DNA of 64,000 nt from Dyella terrae (GTDB lineage Bacteria > Pseudomonadota > Gammaproteobacteria > Xanthomonadales > Rhodanobacteraceae), in NCBI RefSeq assembly GCF_004322705.1, contig NZ_SIZZ01000002.1:310001-374000 (forward strand), written 5' to 3'. The position numbers were made by a program, and so were the translations under genes. The notes below the pieces were generated by a model, which did no database searches, was not told where the DNA came from, and saw nothing but the letters and a program-made list of their open reading frames with translations. Positions 28,908 to 36,650 of the stretch are shown in pieces (positions within the stretch are counted from its first letter, which is position 1; every line of letters starts with the position of its first letter).

Positions 28908-29861
28908 TCAACCGGCGCCCAGTTCATCCGCCAGCTCGTGCAGATCATCCACGTGCTGCTCCCACCAGCGCGACTCCCCGGCAAAGGGGAAGGCCGCCGG
29001 GAACGCCGGGTCATGCCAGCGCGAGGCGATCCAGCCGGCGTAATGAACCTGCCGCATGGCGCGCAGGGCCGGGACCAGGGCCAGCTGGGTGCGGTCGAAG
29101 TCGCGAAACTGCTCGTAACCGTCCAGCAAGGAGTCCATGGCCGCCTCGTCGTTGGCCAGCATCCACAGGTCCTGCACGGCCGGGCCGCTGCGCGCGTCGT
29201 CCAGGTCGACGAAATGCGGGCCCTCGTCCGTCCACAGCACATTGCCGGGGTGGCAGTCGCCGTGAAGGCGGATCGTCTGCACCGGGCCGACCGCCTCGAA
29301 ACGCGCCGCCACGGCTTCATCCACCCGCTGCGCCGCCACGGCATAACGGGCATGCACGCCCGGCGGCACGAGTGGCGAAGCCATCACGGCCTGCATGGGC
29401 TGCGCAATCAGCGTCGCGCGATCGACCTTGCCGCGATGCTCGAACGGCTTGCGTGCACCGATGGCATGCATGCGTGCCATCAACCGCCCCAGCCATTCCA
29501 GTTGCTCGGGTGATTCCAGTGACGGCGCCCGCCCGCCACGACGCGGTGCCAGCGCAAAGCGGTAGCCACCGTGATGAAACAGCGTGCGCCCCGACAGCGC
29601 CAGCGGCGCCACCATAGGCCACTCGGCGTCCACCAGCTCGGCAGCAAACGCGTGTTCTTCGAGAATCGCCGCGTCGGTCCATCGGCCGGGGCGATAGAAC
29701 TTCGCCACCACCGGCGTACTGTCCTCGATGCCGACTTGCCACACGCGGTTTTCGTAGCTGTTGAGTGGCAAGAGCCGCCCGTCGGGCCACAGGCCGCAGG
29801 CCGTGACGGCATCGAGCACCAGGTCGGGTGTCAGGTCGGCGTAGGGCGCCTGCTCGCTCAC
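28908..29861 (-). CDS. srkA: Stress response kinase A (YihE/RdoA type)
   Basis: The 317-residue aminoglycoside-phosphotransferase-fold kinase shows ENRVWQVG in the nucleotide lobe, the catalytic loop RLHGDCHPGNVLW (Asp and Asn) and the metal-binding HFVDLDDARSGPAVQDLW. SrkA is a Ser/Thr kinase that protects stressed cells in E. coli. The start is GTG, whose GTGA overlaps the stop of the upstream thioesterase gene; a longer frame with an arginine- and histidine-rich leader was rejected. In E. coli srkA precedes dsbA, but that neighbour is absent here. Confidence 0.9.
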   Translation of the reverse strand: MSEQAPYADLTPDLVLDAVTACGLWPDGRLLPLNSYENRVWQVGIEDSTPVVAKFYRPGRWTDAAILEEHAFAAELVDAEWPMVAPLALSGRTLFHHGGYRFALAPRRGGRAPSLESPEQLEWLGRLMARMHAIGARKPFEHRGKVDRATLIAQPMQAVMASPLVPPGVHARYAVAAQRVDEAVAARFEAVGPVQTIRLHGDCHPGNVLWTDEGPHFVDLDDARSGPAVQDLWMLANDEAAMDSLLDGYEQFRDFDRTQLALVPALRAMRQVHYAGWIASRWHDPAFPAAFPFAGESRWWEQHVDDLHELADELGAG

Positions 29862-30298
29862 TTGCCGGCGACCACGCGCGCGGGAATCACCGCCATGGTG
29901 ATGCGCGAAATGCACACCAGCTCACCCGTTTCGGTTTCGATGCGGATTTCCCACACCTGCGTGGTGCGACCGAGATGGATCTTGCGCGCCGTGCCGATCA
30001 CCGTGCCTTCGCGCACGCCACGGACATGGTTCGCATTGATATCCAGGCCCACTGCCACTTCCTGCGCCGGATCGAGCGTGAGCATCGCCGCGGTGCTGCC
30101 CAGCGTCTCGGCCAGCACCACCGACGCGCCGCCATGCAGCAGGCCATACGGCTGGTGCGTGCGGTGATCGACCGGCATGGAGCCCTGGATCCAGTCCTCG
30201 CCCACGGCGGTAAAGCGGATACCCAGCGTCTCCATCATGGTGTTCGCGCTCCAGCCGTTGATGCGCGTGAGGTCGGTGTCCTGCTTCCAGATGGCCAT
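29858..30298 (-). CDS. Hotdog-fold acyl-CoA thioesterase, MenI/YdiI type
   Basis: The 146-residue protein closely follows the YdiI pattern: start MAIWKQD, TMPVD-like SMPVDHRTHQPYGLLHGG, the catalytic Glu in ASVVLAETLGS, and INANHVRGVREGTV. Such enzymes hydrolyse 1,4-dihydroxy-2-naphthoyl-CoA and other aromatic acyl-CoAs. No menaquinone genes are near, so a broad acyl-CoA role is as likely. AGGAG lies seven bases before the ATG, and srkA overlaps its stop. Confidence 0.87.
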   Translation of the reverse strand: MAIWKQDTDLTRINGWSANTMMETLGIRFTAVGEDWIQGSMPVDHRTHQPYGLLHGGASVVLAETLGSTAAMLTLDPAQEVAVGLDINANHVRGVREGTVIGTARKIHLGRTTQVWEIRIETETGELVCISRITMAVIPARVVAGK

Positions 30299-30361
30299 GC
30301 TTGATCTCCTGCAAAGGACCCGCATTGTCCGTTGCCAGCCGTACCAGCCACAATAAACAAA

Positions 30362-31408
30362 GTGTTTACCGTTACTCTCAATCAATCCGGCCGCCAATTC
30401 ACGGTGGATCCCGACGAAACCGTGCTCGAAGCCGCGCAGCGCGCCGGCATCGCGTTGCCGTATTCGTGCCGCGCGGGCGTGTGTGGCAGCTGCAAGGCCA
30501 CGCTGGTGCAGGGGCAGTGCAGTTATCCGCGCAACCCTCCGCTGGCGCTGGCCGGCACCTCGCCGCGCCAGCATGCGGTGTTGTTGTGCCAGGCCGTGCC
30601 GACCTCGGATCTGGTGATCGAGGCGCGTGAAGTCACCTCCGTTGAAGACATTGCGCGCCGGCAACTGAACGTGATCGTCGCCGAAAAACGCGTGTTGGCG
30701 CCGGATGTCGTCGGCCTCGTGCTGCAGCCGGCGGACGGCGAGCCCCGTCTGAACTGGCTGCCCGGCCAGTACCTCGACGTGCTGCTTGATGATGGCCGCC
30801 GTCGCCCGTTCTCCATCGCCAGCGGCCCACAGGCCTCCGGCGCGATCGAGATGCACGTGCGCCATGTGGCCGGCGGCGGCTTCACCTCCTGGGTGAACGA
30901 CAGCCTGAAGGTGGGCGACACGCTGCGCATCGAGGGCCCGCTCGGCACCTTCGTGCCGCGCGAAGACGCCGAGCGCCCGATCATCTTCATGGCCGGCGGC
31001 ACGGGTTTCGCGCCGGTCAAAGCCATCGTCGAACACTTTCTCGACCTGGGCACGCAGCGGCCCATGGATGTGTACTGGGGCGCCCGCAGCGTGGCGGACT
31101 TGTACCTGAAGGAGATGGCCCGGGGCTGGGAAATGCGCGCGCCGCTACGTTTCCATCCGGTGATTTCGGATGCGGAGCAGGCCGATGGTTTGCGCGTGGG
31201 CCTCGTGCACGAAGCCGTGCTGGACGATCACCCGGACCTCAGCGGCCACGACGTCTACATGAGCGGCCCGCCGGCGATGATCGATGCCGGTCGCAAGCTG
31301 TTCCTTGGCGCGGGCTTGCCGGAAGACCGGCTGTACTACGACTCGTTCGAATATGCGCCAGACGTGCTGGCGCAGATCCTCGCCGGGCGCGCCGGCGTCA
31401 TCGAATAA
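30362..31408 (+). CDS. 2Fe-2S ferredoxin-NAD(P)H reductase (CDP-6-deoxy-glucoseen-reductase-like)
   Basis: The protein fuses an N-terminal plant-type 2Fe-2S domain (CRAGVCGSCKATLVQG, then a fourth Cys in VLLCQAV) to an FAD domain (RRPFSIAS) and an NAD(P)H domain (MAGGTGFAPVKAI). This is the layout of AscD, phenol hydroxylase reductase and similar enzymes. The usual Xanthomonas annotation is CDP-6-deoxy-delta-3,4-glucoseen reductase, but no dideoxysugar genes are present, so the true acceptor is unknown. The GTG start (348 residues) matches the family N-terminus; a TTG ten codons upstream is an alternative. Confidence 0.85.
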   Translation: MFTVTLNQSGRQFTVDPDETVLEAAQRAGIALPYSCRAGVCGSCKATLVQGQCSYPRNPPLALAGTSPRQHAVLLCQAVPTSDLVIEAREVTSVEDIARRQLNVIVAEKRVLAPDVVGLVLQPADGEPRLNWLPGQYLDVLLDDGRRRPFSIASGPQASGAIEMHVRHVAGGGFTSWVNDSLKVGDTLRIEGPLGTFVPREDAERPIIFMAGGTGFAPVKAIVEHFLDLGTQRPMDVYWGARSVADLYLKEMARGWEMRAPLRFHPVISDAEQADGLRVGLVHEAVLDDHPDLSGHDVYMSGPPAMIDAGRKLFLGAGLPEDRLYYDSFEYAPDVLAQILAGRAGVIE

Positions 31409-31416
31409 CGAAGCGC

Positions 31417-31863
31417 TTACTTATTGCCTTTGGCGGTAGGCAACTGCGCCTGCTGCCAGGCAAAGATGCCGCCACCGAGCGTATGCACCTTGGTGAAACC
31501 GGCCTTGACCAGGCGCTGGGCGGCCTTCTCGGCGTTGCCACGGCCGTCCTTGTCGATCAGCACGATCGGCAGGTCCTTGGCCTTGGACAGGTCCTTGCCT
31601 TCCGGGTCGAACTGGCTCATCGCCACGTGCTTCGCGCCCGGGATGTGGGACTTCTCGTAATCGGCGTAGGCCGACACGTCCACCAGCAGCGGGCTTTCGC
31701 GGTTCATCAGCAGCGTGAGGCCAGCCGGCGTCAGCTCCTTGTACTTGCGCATCAGGCGCATGAGTTCCATGACCACGATGCCCAGGATCAGGATCACGAA
31801 CAGCGCGGCGAGCGCGAGATGATTGCCAATGAATTCAGGCAGCTTGTGCAGGACGTCGCTCAT
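31417..31863 (-). CDS. Membrane-anchored rhodanese-like protein lacking the catalytic cysteine
   Basis: The 148-residue protein has an N-terminal transmembrane helix (about residues 15-37) and a rhodanese domain (PLLVDVSAYADYEKSHIPGA, TLGGGIFAWQQAQLP). The active-site loop reads VLIDKDGRGNAEKAA, with Asp where the sulfur-carrying Cys normally stands. It therefore probably cannot act as a sulfurtransferase and may bind or scaffold. It is convergent with the ferredoxin reductase, with eight bases between the two genes. Confidence 0.85.
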   Translation of the reverse strand: MSDVLHKLPEFIGNHLALAALFVILILGIVVMELMRLMRKYKELTPAGLTLLMNRESPLLVDVSAYADYEKSHIPGAKHVAMSQFDPEGKDLSKAKDLPIVLIDKDGRGNAEKAAQRLVKAGFTKVHTLGGGIFAWQQAQLPTAKGNK

Positions 31864-31962
31864 TCGAAAGCTTCCGCAGGTGCGGCAGGACCGCTGGATG
31901 AAGTGGACCGGCGATTATAGGCGACTGGACCGCAACTCGCCGGTTTGCGCCCGAAAGTGGGC

Positions 31963-32370
31963 TTACTGGCGGATATCCGGGAGCCCCGACATCAGCCACC
32001 AGCGCTTCTTTTCCGGGTCGTAGCGCCAGGTCTGGCGGTCCAGCACGGTGCGTTCGGACTGGGTGTTCACATTGACGATGTTCACCTGGACCAGCTGGTG
32101 GACCTCGTTTTCGCCATTGGCGACCGGGCCCTGGGTGTCGTCATAGCCGGTGACCTTGTACTGGCCGTAACGGGCCATCTCCAGCGAAGAGGGGGTCACG
32201 TCCTTGCGAACGGCTGGATCGACGAACTGCAGGCAGCTCTCGAAATCGCCCCAGCGCATGGCGTTGGCGTAGGCGTTGAGCGTGGTGGTCAGGGCCGTAT
32301 TGCGCTGGTCGGCGGCACAGCCGGACAGCAGCAGGGTCAGCAGGCACAACAGGAAGGCGAGACGACGCAT
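31963..32370 (-). CDS. Lipoprotein of unknown function, 135 residues
   Basis: A lipoprotein signal peptide (LLLSGC, Cys18) is followed by an NTF2/SnoaL-like short alpha/beta domain (ALTTTLNAYANAMRWGDFES, then QTWRYDPEKKRWWLMSGLP). The ATG chosen starts the signal peptide; an in-frame upstream ATG adds ten residues. I do not recognise a named family. It lies between the rhodanese-like and thioesterase genes on the same strand. Confidence 0.75.
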   Translation of the reverse strand: MRRLAFLLCLLTLLLSGCAADQRNTALTTTLNAYANAMRWGDFESCLQFVDPAVRKDVTPSSLEMARYGQYKVTGYDDTQGPVANGENEVHQLVQVNIVNVNTQSERTVLDRQTWRYDPEKKRWWLMSGLPDIRQ

Positions 32371-32436
32371 GCGATGGGTTCCCCCGATTGGACGGCGCAT
32401 TGTGCCGCAATCGGGGGCCGGATTCGGGCGACCCCG

Positions 32437-32898
32437 TCACCCCCGCTTCTTGGCCACGAAACGGGCGCGCAACGTGGCGGCGGGCTTGTCGGGGCTCTCG
32501 CCGGCGATCGTGCTGGCCACTTCAATGCGGGCCCGGCCGCGTGCGTTCAGCGTGGAAAAGAACGTATCCCAATCCGAATGCGGGCTCAGGACGGACTCGC
32601 ACACCAGGTCCTCCCACACGGGCGCCAGGTACTTCACGGTCGACTCGGCGACGAACACATCGCAATCCCAGTCCCGCGCGCGCAGCGCCAGCTCCACCAT
32701 CGCCCAGCCGCCCAGCGTCATCAGGCTGACCAGGCTGCCGCCAAAGGCGCAGCCCTTGTCGTTGATGTTCGGGGCCAGCGGCGCGCTGAGGGTGAGGCGG
32801 CCGGGCTCGGCGTGGACGTAACGCAGGTCCATCGTGTGGGCCAGCGGGATGTGGGTCCGGATGAACTCGACCAGTTCCTGGGCAGAAGAAGGGAGCAT
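32437..32898 (-). CDS. YiiD C-terminal-type putative thioesterase
   Basis: The 153-residue protein fits the hotdog thioesterase family found at the C-terminus of YiiD (THIPLAHTMDLRYVH, LSAPLAPNINDKGCAFGGSLVSL, YLAPVWEDLVCES). The substrate is unknown. It is divergent from hemD, with about 80 bases between the two starts, a spacer that must hold both promoters. Confidence 0.83.
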   Translation of the reverse strand: MLPSSAQELVEFIRTHIPLAHTMDLRYVHAEPGRLTLSAPLAPNINDKGCAFGGSLVSLMTLGGWAMVELALRARDWDCDVFVAESTVKYLAPVWEDLVCESVLSPHSDWDTFFSTLNARGRARIEVASTIAGESPDKPAATLRARFVAKKRG

Positions 32899-32977
32899 GT
32901 GGATCGAAGGGGGAGTGGGGAATCGCCGAGTATAGGCTCTACACTCGTCGGGATTCTTACATCAGGTACCCGCGCGC

Positions 32978-33745
32978 GTGTCTGCCACCCCGCCCCCCAA
33001 GCTTGCCTTGCACGGCCGCACGATCGTGATCACGCGGCCGGTCGGCACGGGTGCGTCGATCGCCGCGCGCGTGCGGGCACTGGGCGGCGAGCCGATGCTG
33101 TTGCCGGGCCTGTCGCTGCGCGCCGAGCCGGGCGTGCGACCCGCGTTGCGCGAGGCGCTGAAAGACGACCTCCTGATCTTCATCAGCCCGGCTGCCGTGC
33201 GTTTCGCCGCGCGCGCCGAACCGCTGCGCACCCGGGCGACCGTCTGCGCGGTGGGCCAAGGCACGGCACGCGTGCTGCAGCGGCATCGCATCGAGGCGAT
33301 TGCGCCGGACCAGCAGCAGGACAGCGAAGGCCTGCTGGCGCATGCACAGCTGAAGGACCTCCAGGGCAAGCGCGTCGCATTGATCGGCGCCCCGGGTGGT
33401 CGCGGCGTCCTGCGCGAGCAACTGGCGAAGCGCGGCGCGAAGCTGCGCGAACTGCACGTTTACCGTCGCGCCGCGCCGCGCCTGTCCCGGCGGCATATCG
33501 ACGCGGTGCTGGCCTTGCCGTCCAGCGCGATGGTGCTGCTTTCCAGTGCCGAAGCGCTGGCGAACCTGCATGAGCAACTGCCCGGGGATGCCTGGAAGGT
33601 TCTGTGCAAGGCCACGGCCGTGGTCAGCAGCGAACGACTGGCCGACGCCGCACGCAAAGCCGGGTTCAAGCACATTCGCATGGCGGATTCGGCATTTTCC
33701 GACGACATGCTTCACGCTGCGGCAGGCACTTTCACAAAGGCTTGA
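32978..33745 (+). CDS. hemD: Uroporphyrinogen-III synthase
   Basis: HemD cyclises hydroxymethylbilane to uroporphyrinogen III in heme synthesis. The 255-residue protein has the two-domain HemD pattern (RTIVITRPVGTGASIAARVR, DDLLIFISPAAVRF, RVALIGAPGGRGVLREQL, YRRAAPRL, LLSSAEALANL). The start is GTG. It is followed by hemX and hemY on the same strand. hemC, the usual first gene of this cluster, is not next to it. Confidence 0.93.
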   Translation: MSATPPPKLALHGRTIVITRPVGTGASIAARVRALGGEPMLLPGLSLRAEPGVRPALREALKDDLLIFISPAAVRFAARAEPLRTRATVCAVGQGTARVLQRHRIEAIAPDQQQDSEGLLAHAQLKDLQGKRVALIGAPGGRGVLREQLAKRGAKLRELHVYRRAAPRLSRRHIDAVLALPSSAMVLLSSAEALANLHEQLPGDAWKVLCKATAVVSSERLADAARKAGFKHIRMADSAFSDDMLHAAAGTFTKA

Positions 33746-33773
33746 TGCGAGCCGCCCGCTCCGGGCTGCTAGC

Positions 33774-34862
33774 ATGAAGCGCATGACTCAGGACCACGAC
33801 ACGCCCGAACCCGTCGCCGCGCCCGTCAGCGCCGCGCCCTCGACCAAGGCCAAGCGCCCCGCATCGCCTCCGCGCGGCGGCACGCTCGCCCTGGCCCTGT
33901 TGCTTTCGCTCGTTGCCATGGGCGGTGCCGGCTATGTCGGCTGGCGCCAGTACACCCAGGAAACCAGCGTGCGTGGCGCCATGCAGGACGCTGCCAGCCA
34001 GGAAGTGCGCCTGGCCAACGTCGAGCGCGCCAACGAAGCCACCGACAACGATCGCACGCTGTTGCGCCAGCGCCTCGCCGACGCCGAGCAGGTGAATCGT
34101 TCGCTGCGCGACGAGTTGCTCGCCCAGGCCGATCGCACGCGCAATCTCGAAGATGCGGTAGCCAAGTTGTCCGAGCGCACGCTGTCCGGTCACGACGGCA
34201 TGCTGCTGGATGAAACCGAATCCCTGCTGCGCATGGCCAAGGAGCGTTACGCGCTGTTCCACGATGCCGCCGGTGCCGCCGCTGCCTACGATCTGGCCGA
34301 CAAGACCGTTGCCGCCGTCAACGACGGTGCGTTTTCCGGCCTGCGCCAGAGCATCAACAACGAGCGCGAGGCGCTGGTGAAGAGCCAGCCGACCAATCAG
34401 GTCGGTGCACTGGAATCGCTGACGCAGTTGCGCGCCACCGTCGTGGATCTGCCGCTGAAGTCGCTGGACGACGACGCGCAGGGCGCCGCGACCGATGCAT
34501 GGTCGCGCGTGCGTCGCGCACTCTCGAGCGTCGTCACCGTGCAGCGCGTATCGGCTTCGCCCTTGTCGGTGACCGATGCACGCTTCGCGCGCGAACTCGT
34601 TGCACTGGATCTTGCGCAGGCACAGGCCGCTTTGCTTGCGTTCGACAACGAAGCGTTCGTCGCTGCGCTCAAGCGCGCCGACGCCAATCTCGCCGGTGCG
34701 TTTGATGACAAGGACGAAGGCGTGAAACAGGCGCGCGCACGCATCGAAGCGCTGACCCAGCAGATGCAGCCCAAGCAGCCGATCGAACTCGGTGCCGCTC
34801 TCACCGAGCTGCGCAACCTGCGCTCGGTACACGCGCTCAAGCCCGTCGAGGCCAAGCCATGA
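33774..34862 (+). CDS. hemX: HemX-like membrane protein
   Basis: The product (about 362 residues) has a Pro/Ala-rich cytoplasmic leader, one transmembrane helix (GGTLALALLLSLVAMGGAGY), a coiled coil and the HemX domain (LLDETESLLRMAKERYALF, AWSRVRRALSSVVTVQRV). HemX proteins are encoded with hemCD and are often misnamed uroporphyrinogen methyltransferases; no SAM site is visible here. Two in-frame ATGs nine bases apart could start it. The stop overlaps hemY by ATGA. Confidence 0.9.
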   Translation: MKRMTQDHDTPEPVAAPVSAAPSTKAKRPASPPRGGTLALALLLSLVAMGGAGYVGWRQYTQETSVRGAMQDAASQEVRLANVERANEATDNDRTLLRQRLADAEQVNRSLRDELLAQADRTRNLEDAVAKLSERTLSGHDGMLLDETESLLRMAKERYALFHDAAGAAAAYDLADKTVAAVNDGAFSGLRQSINNEREALVKSQPTNQVGALESLTQLRATVVDLPLKSLDDDAQGAATDAWSRVRRALSSVVTVQRVSASPLSVTDARFARELVALDLAQAQAALLAFDNEAFVAALKRADANLAGAFDDKDEGVKQARARIEALTQQMQPKQPIELGAALTELRNLRSVHALKPVEAKP

Positions 34863-36115
34863 CGCTGTGGCGCTGGATCCTGTTGCTGGTGATTGCCGCT
34901 GCCGTTGCCGCCTTTGGCTGGCACTGGGTCGCGGAAGATCCGGGCTATGTGCTGGTGCAGCTGCGCGGCTGGCAGGCGGAGACGTCGGTCGTCGGCGCCA
35001 TCGTGCTGTTGCTGGTGCTGTGGGCGCTGATCGTGCTGGTGGTGCGCCTGGTGCGCTGGCCGTTCGGTGCCTTGAGTCGCCGCCATCGTCGCGTCAGCCG
35101 CAAGCGTCTTGCCGCCGGCCTCGTTGCTTTGATGGAAGGCCGTCACGGCGACGCCGAGCGCGATCTCAATCGCGCCTCGCGACTGGATAGCCTGCGCGGC
35201 CCGGCCTTGCTCGCCTCGGCCGAAGCGGCGTCACGTCGCGGCGAACAGGTGCGTGCCCTCGAAGCCCTCGACGAAGCCAGCCAGACCGAGCCGCGTGCCG
35301 CACGCGTGTTGCGCGCACGCGTCCTGCGCCGCGACAGCAAAGCCGCCGAAGCGCTGGCGCTGCTGGCGCCCGAAGCCGACGCCGGCACGCTCACTCCGGG
35401 TGGCTGGCGCGAACTCGTGCTCGCCGCACTCGATACGGGCGACTACCGCCGCGCCCGCGAAGCGCTTGAACCGCTGCAGAAGAGCGGCGCACTCGGCGCG
35501 CGCGGTTTCGCGCAGCTGGAAGGTCAGGTGCTGGCCGCGTCCCTCAAATCCGCACCCGATGCCGCCGCGCTCAATCAATTGTGGTCGCAGTTGCCCAAGC
35601 AACAGCGCCGCATCCCCGCCGCCATCGACGCCTACGCCCGCACCGCCGCCGCTTACGGCATGGTCCTGCCCGCCATGGACGAAGTGGAATCCGCGCTGCG
35701 TCGCGAATGGTCCCCGACCCTGATCGAAACCTACGGCCTGCTCGGCGACGACGACCTCGACGCCCGCCTGCGCCGCGCCGAAGGCTGGGTCGACGCGCAC
35801 CCCAACGACGCCGCCCTGATGCTCACGCTTGGCCGCATGTGCGTGCGCGTGAAGCTGTGGGGCAAGGCACATCAATACCTCGATCGCTCGCTGGCGCTTG
35901 AACCCAGCAGCGGCGCATGGGAAGCCCTCGGCGATACCTTCGCCGGCGAAGACAACATGGCGATGGCGCAACTGTGCTATCGCAACGCGCTGTCGATCGC
36001 CCGTGGCGGCAAGGCGAAGGACCTGCCGGCCGGCACGGTCTCGTCGCGCATGAACACGCGCCCGATCGCCGTCGAAGAGCGCAGCGAGCACGGCGTGCCG
36101 CGCCTGCGCGAATGA
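34859..36115 (+). CDS. hemY: Heme biosynthesis-associated TPR protein HemY
   Basis: The 418-residue protein has two N-terminal transmembrane helices (residues 5-22 and about 44-66) followed by tetratricopeptide-like helices rich in Ala and Arg, the standard HemY layout. Its biochemical role in proteobacteria is unresolved; it is distinct from the HemY protoporphyrinogen oxidase of Firmicutes. Its ATG overlaps the hemX stop by four bases. Confidence 0.92.
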   Translation: MTLWRWILLLVIAAAVAAFGWHWVAEDPGYVLVQLRGWQAETSVVGAIVLLLVLWALIVLVVRLVRWPFGALSRRHRRVSRKRLAAGLVALMEGRHGDAERDLNRASRLDSLRGPALLASAEAASRRGEQVRALEALDEASQTEPRAARVLRARVLRRDSKAAEALALLAPEADAGTLTPGGWRELVLAALDTGDYRRAREALEPLQKSGALGARGFAQLEGQVLAASLKSAPDAAALNQLWSQLPKQQRRIPAAIDAYARTAAAYGMVLPAMDEVESALRREWSPTLIETYGLLGDDDLDARLRRAEGWVDAHPNDAALMLTLGRMCVRVKLWGKAHQYLDRSLALEPSSGAWEALGDTFAGEDNMAMAQLCYRNALSIARGGKAKDLPAGTVSSRMNTRPIAVEERSEHGVPRLRE

Positions 36116-36116
36116 C

Positions 36117-36464
36117 TCAATGGGCCGACAAGGCCCAGGTGAGGAAACCCGCATTCACCGTCGTCATCGCCAGTGACACTAAAAAGAGCGTATCGGAGAT
36201 ACGCTCCAGTCGATGCAGTCGCCGCACGCTACGCGTGCGCAGCGACCAGTACGACATCAGGCAGGTCACCAGGTAAAGCATCGCGTTGACGGCAAACATG
36301 TCGTCTTCGATCAGGTCCGCCTGCCGGATCGCGATGATCACGCGCAGTATCCCGATCACCGTAATGCACACGCCCACCATCGCTGCCGACGTGGTGAAGA
36401 TATGCGTGCTGATGTCGTGGTCCAGCGGCGATTTGTCGTTGGTGTCTGGCATAGGTGCTGCCAT
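36117..36464 (-). CDS. Small integral membrane protein, about 115 residues
   Basis: After a polar leader (PDTNDKSPLDHDISTHIF) come three predicted transmembrane helices (SAAMVGVCITVIGILRVIIA, FAVNAMLYLVTCLMSYWSL, ISDTLFLVSLAMTTVNAGFL). I recognise no characterised family. ATG at 36464 or 36452 could start it. It is convergent with hemY, with one base between the stops. The hairpin GAGCGTATC/GATACGCTC at about 36186-36206 is within the coding sequence. Confidence 0.7.
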   Translation of the reverse strand: MAAPMPDTNDKSPLDHDISTHIFTTSAAMVGVCITVIGILRVIIAIRQADLIEDDMFAVNAMLYLVTCLMSYWSLRTRSVRRLHRLERISDTLFLVSLAMTTVNAGFLTWALSAH

Positions 36465-36650
36465 GGACCGGGAGACGCCGATGGTAGTTCCGGGCGGTGT
36501 GATCGTTGCGTTGGCGCAAGGAATTGCGGGGGAGGGCGCGGCGCTGCGCGCCTGCGGTGAACGGTGAACGGTGAACTGAGAAAGCGGTGGAGGTCGCTGC
36601 GCCACCTGCTCTGACTGTTTACTGTTCCCCGTTCCTCCGTTTACCGCTCA

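Noticed and set aside
36186-36206. A terminator hairpin GAGCGTATC/GATACGCTC after hemY
   Set aside because: It lies inside the coding sequence of the convergent membrane-protein gene and has no T-run on the hemY side.
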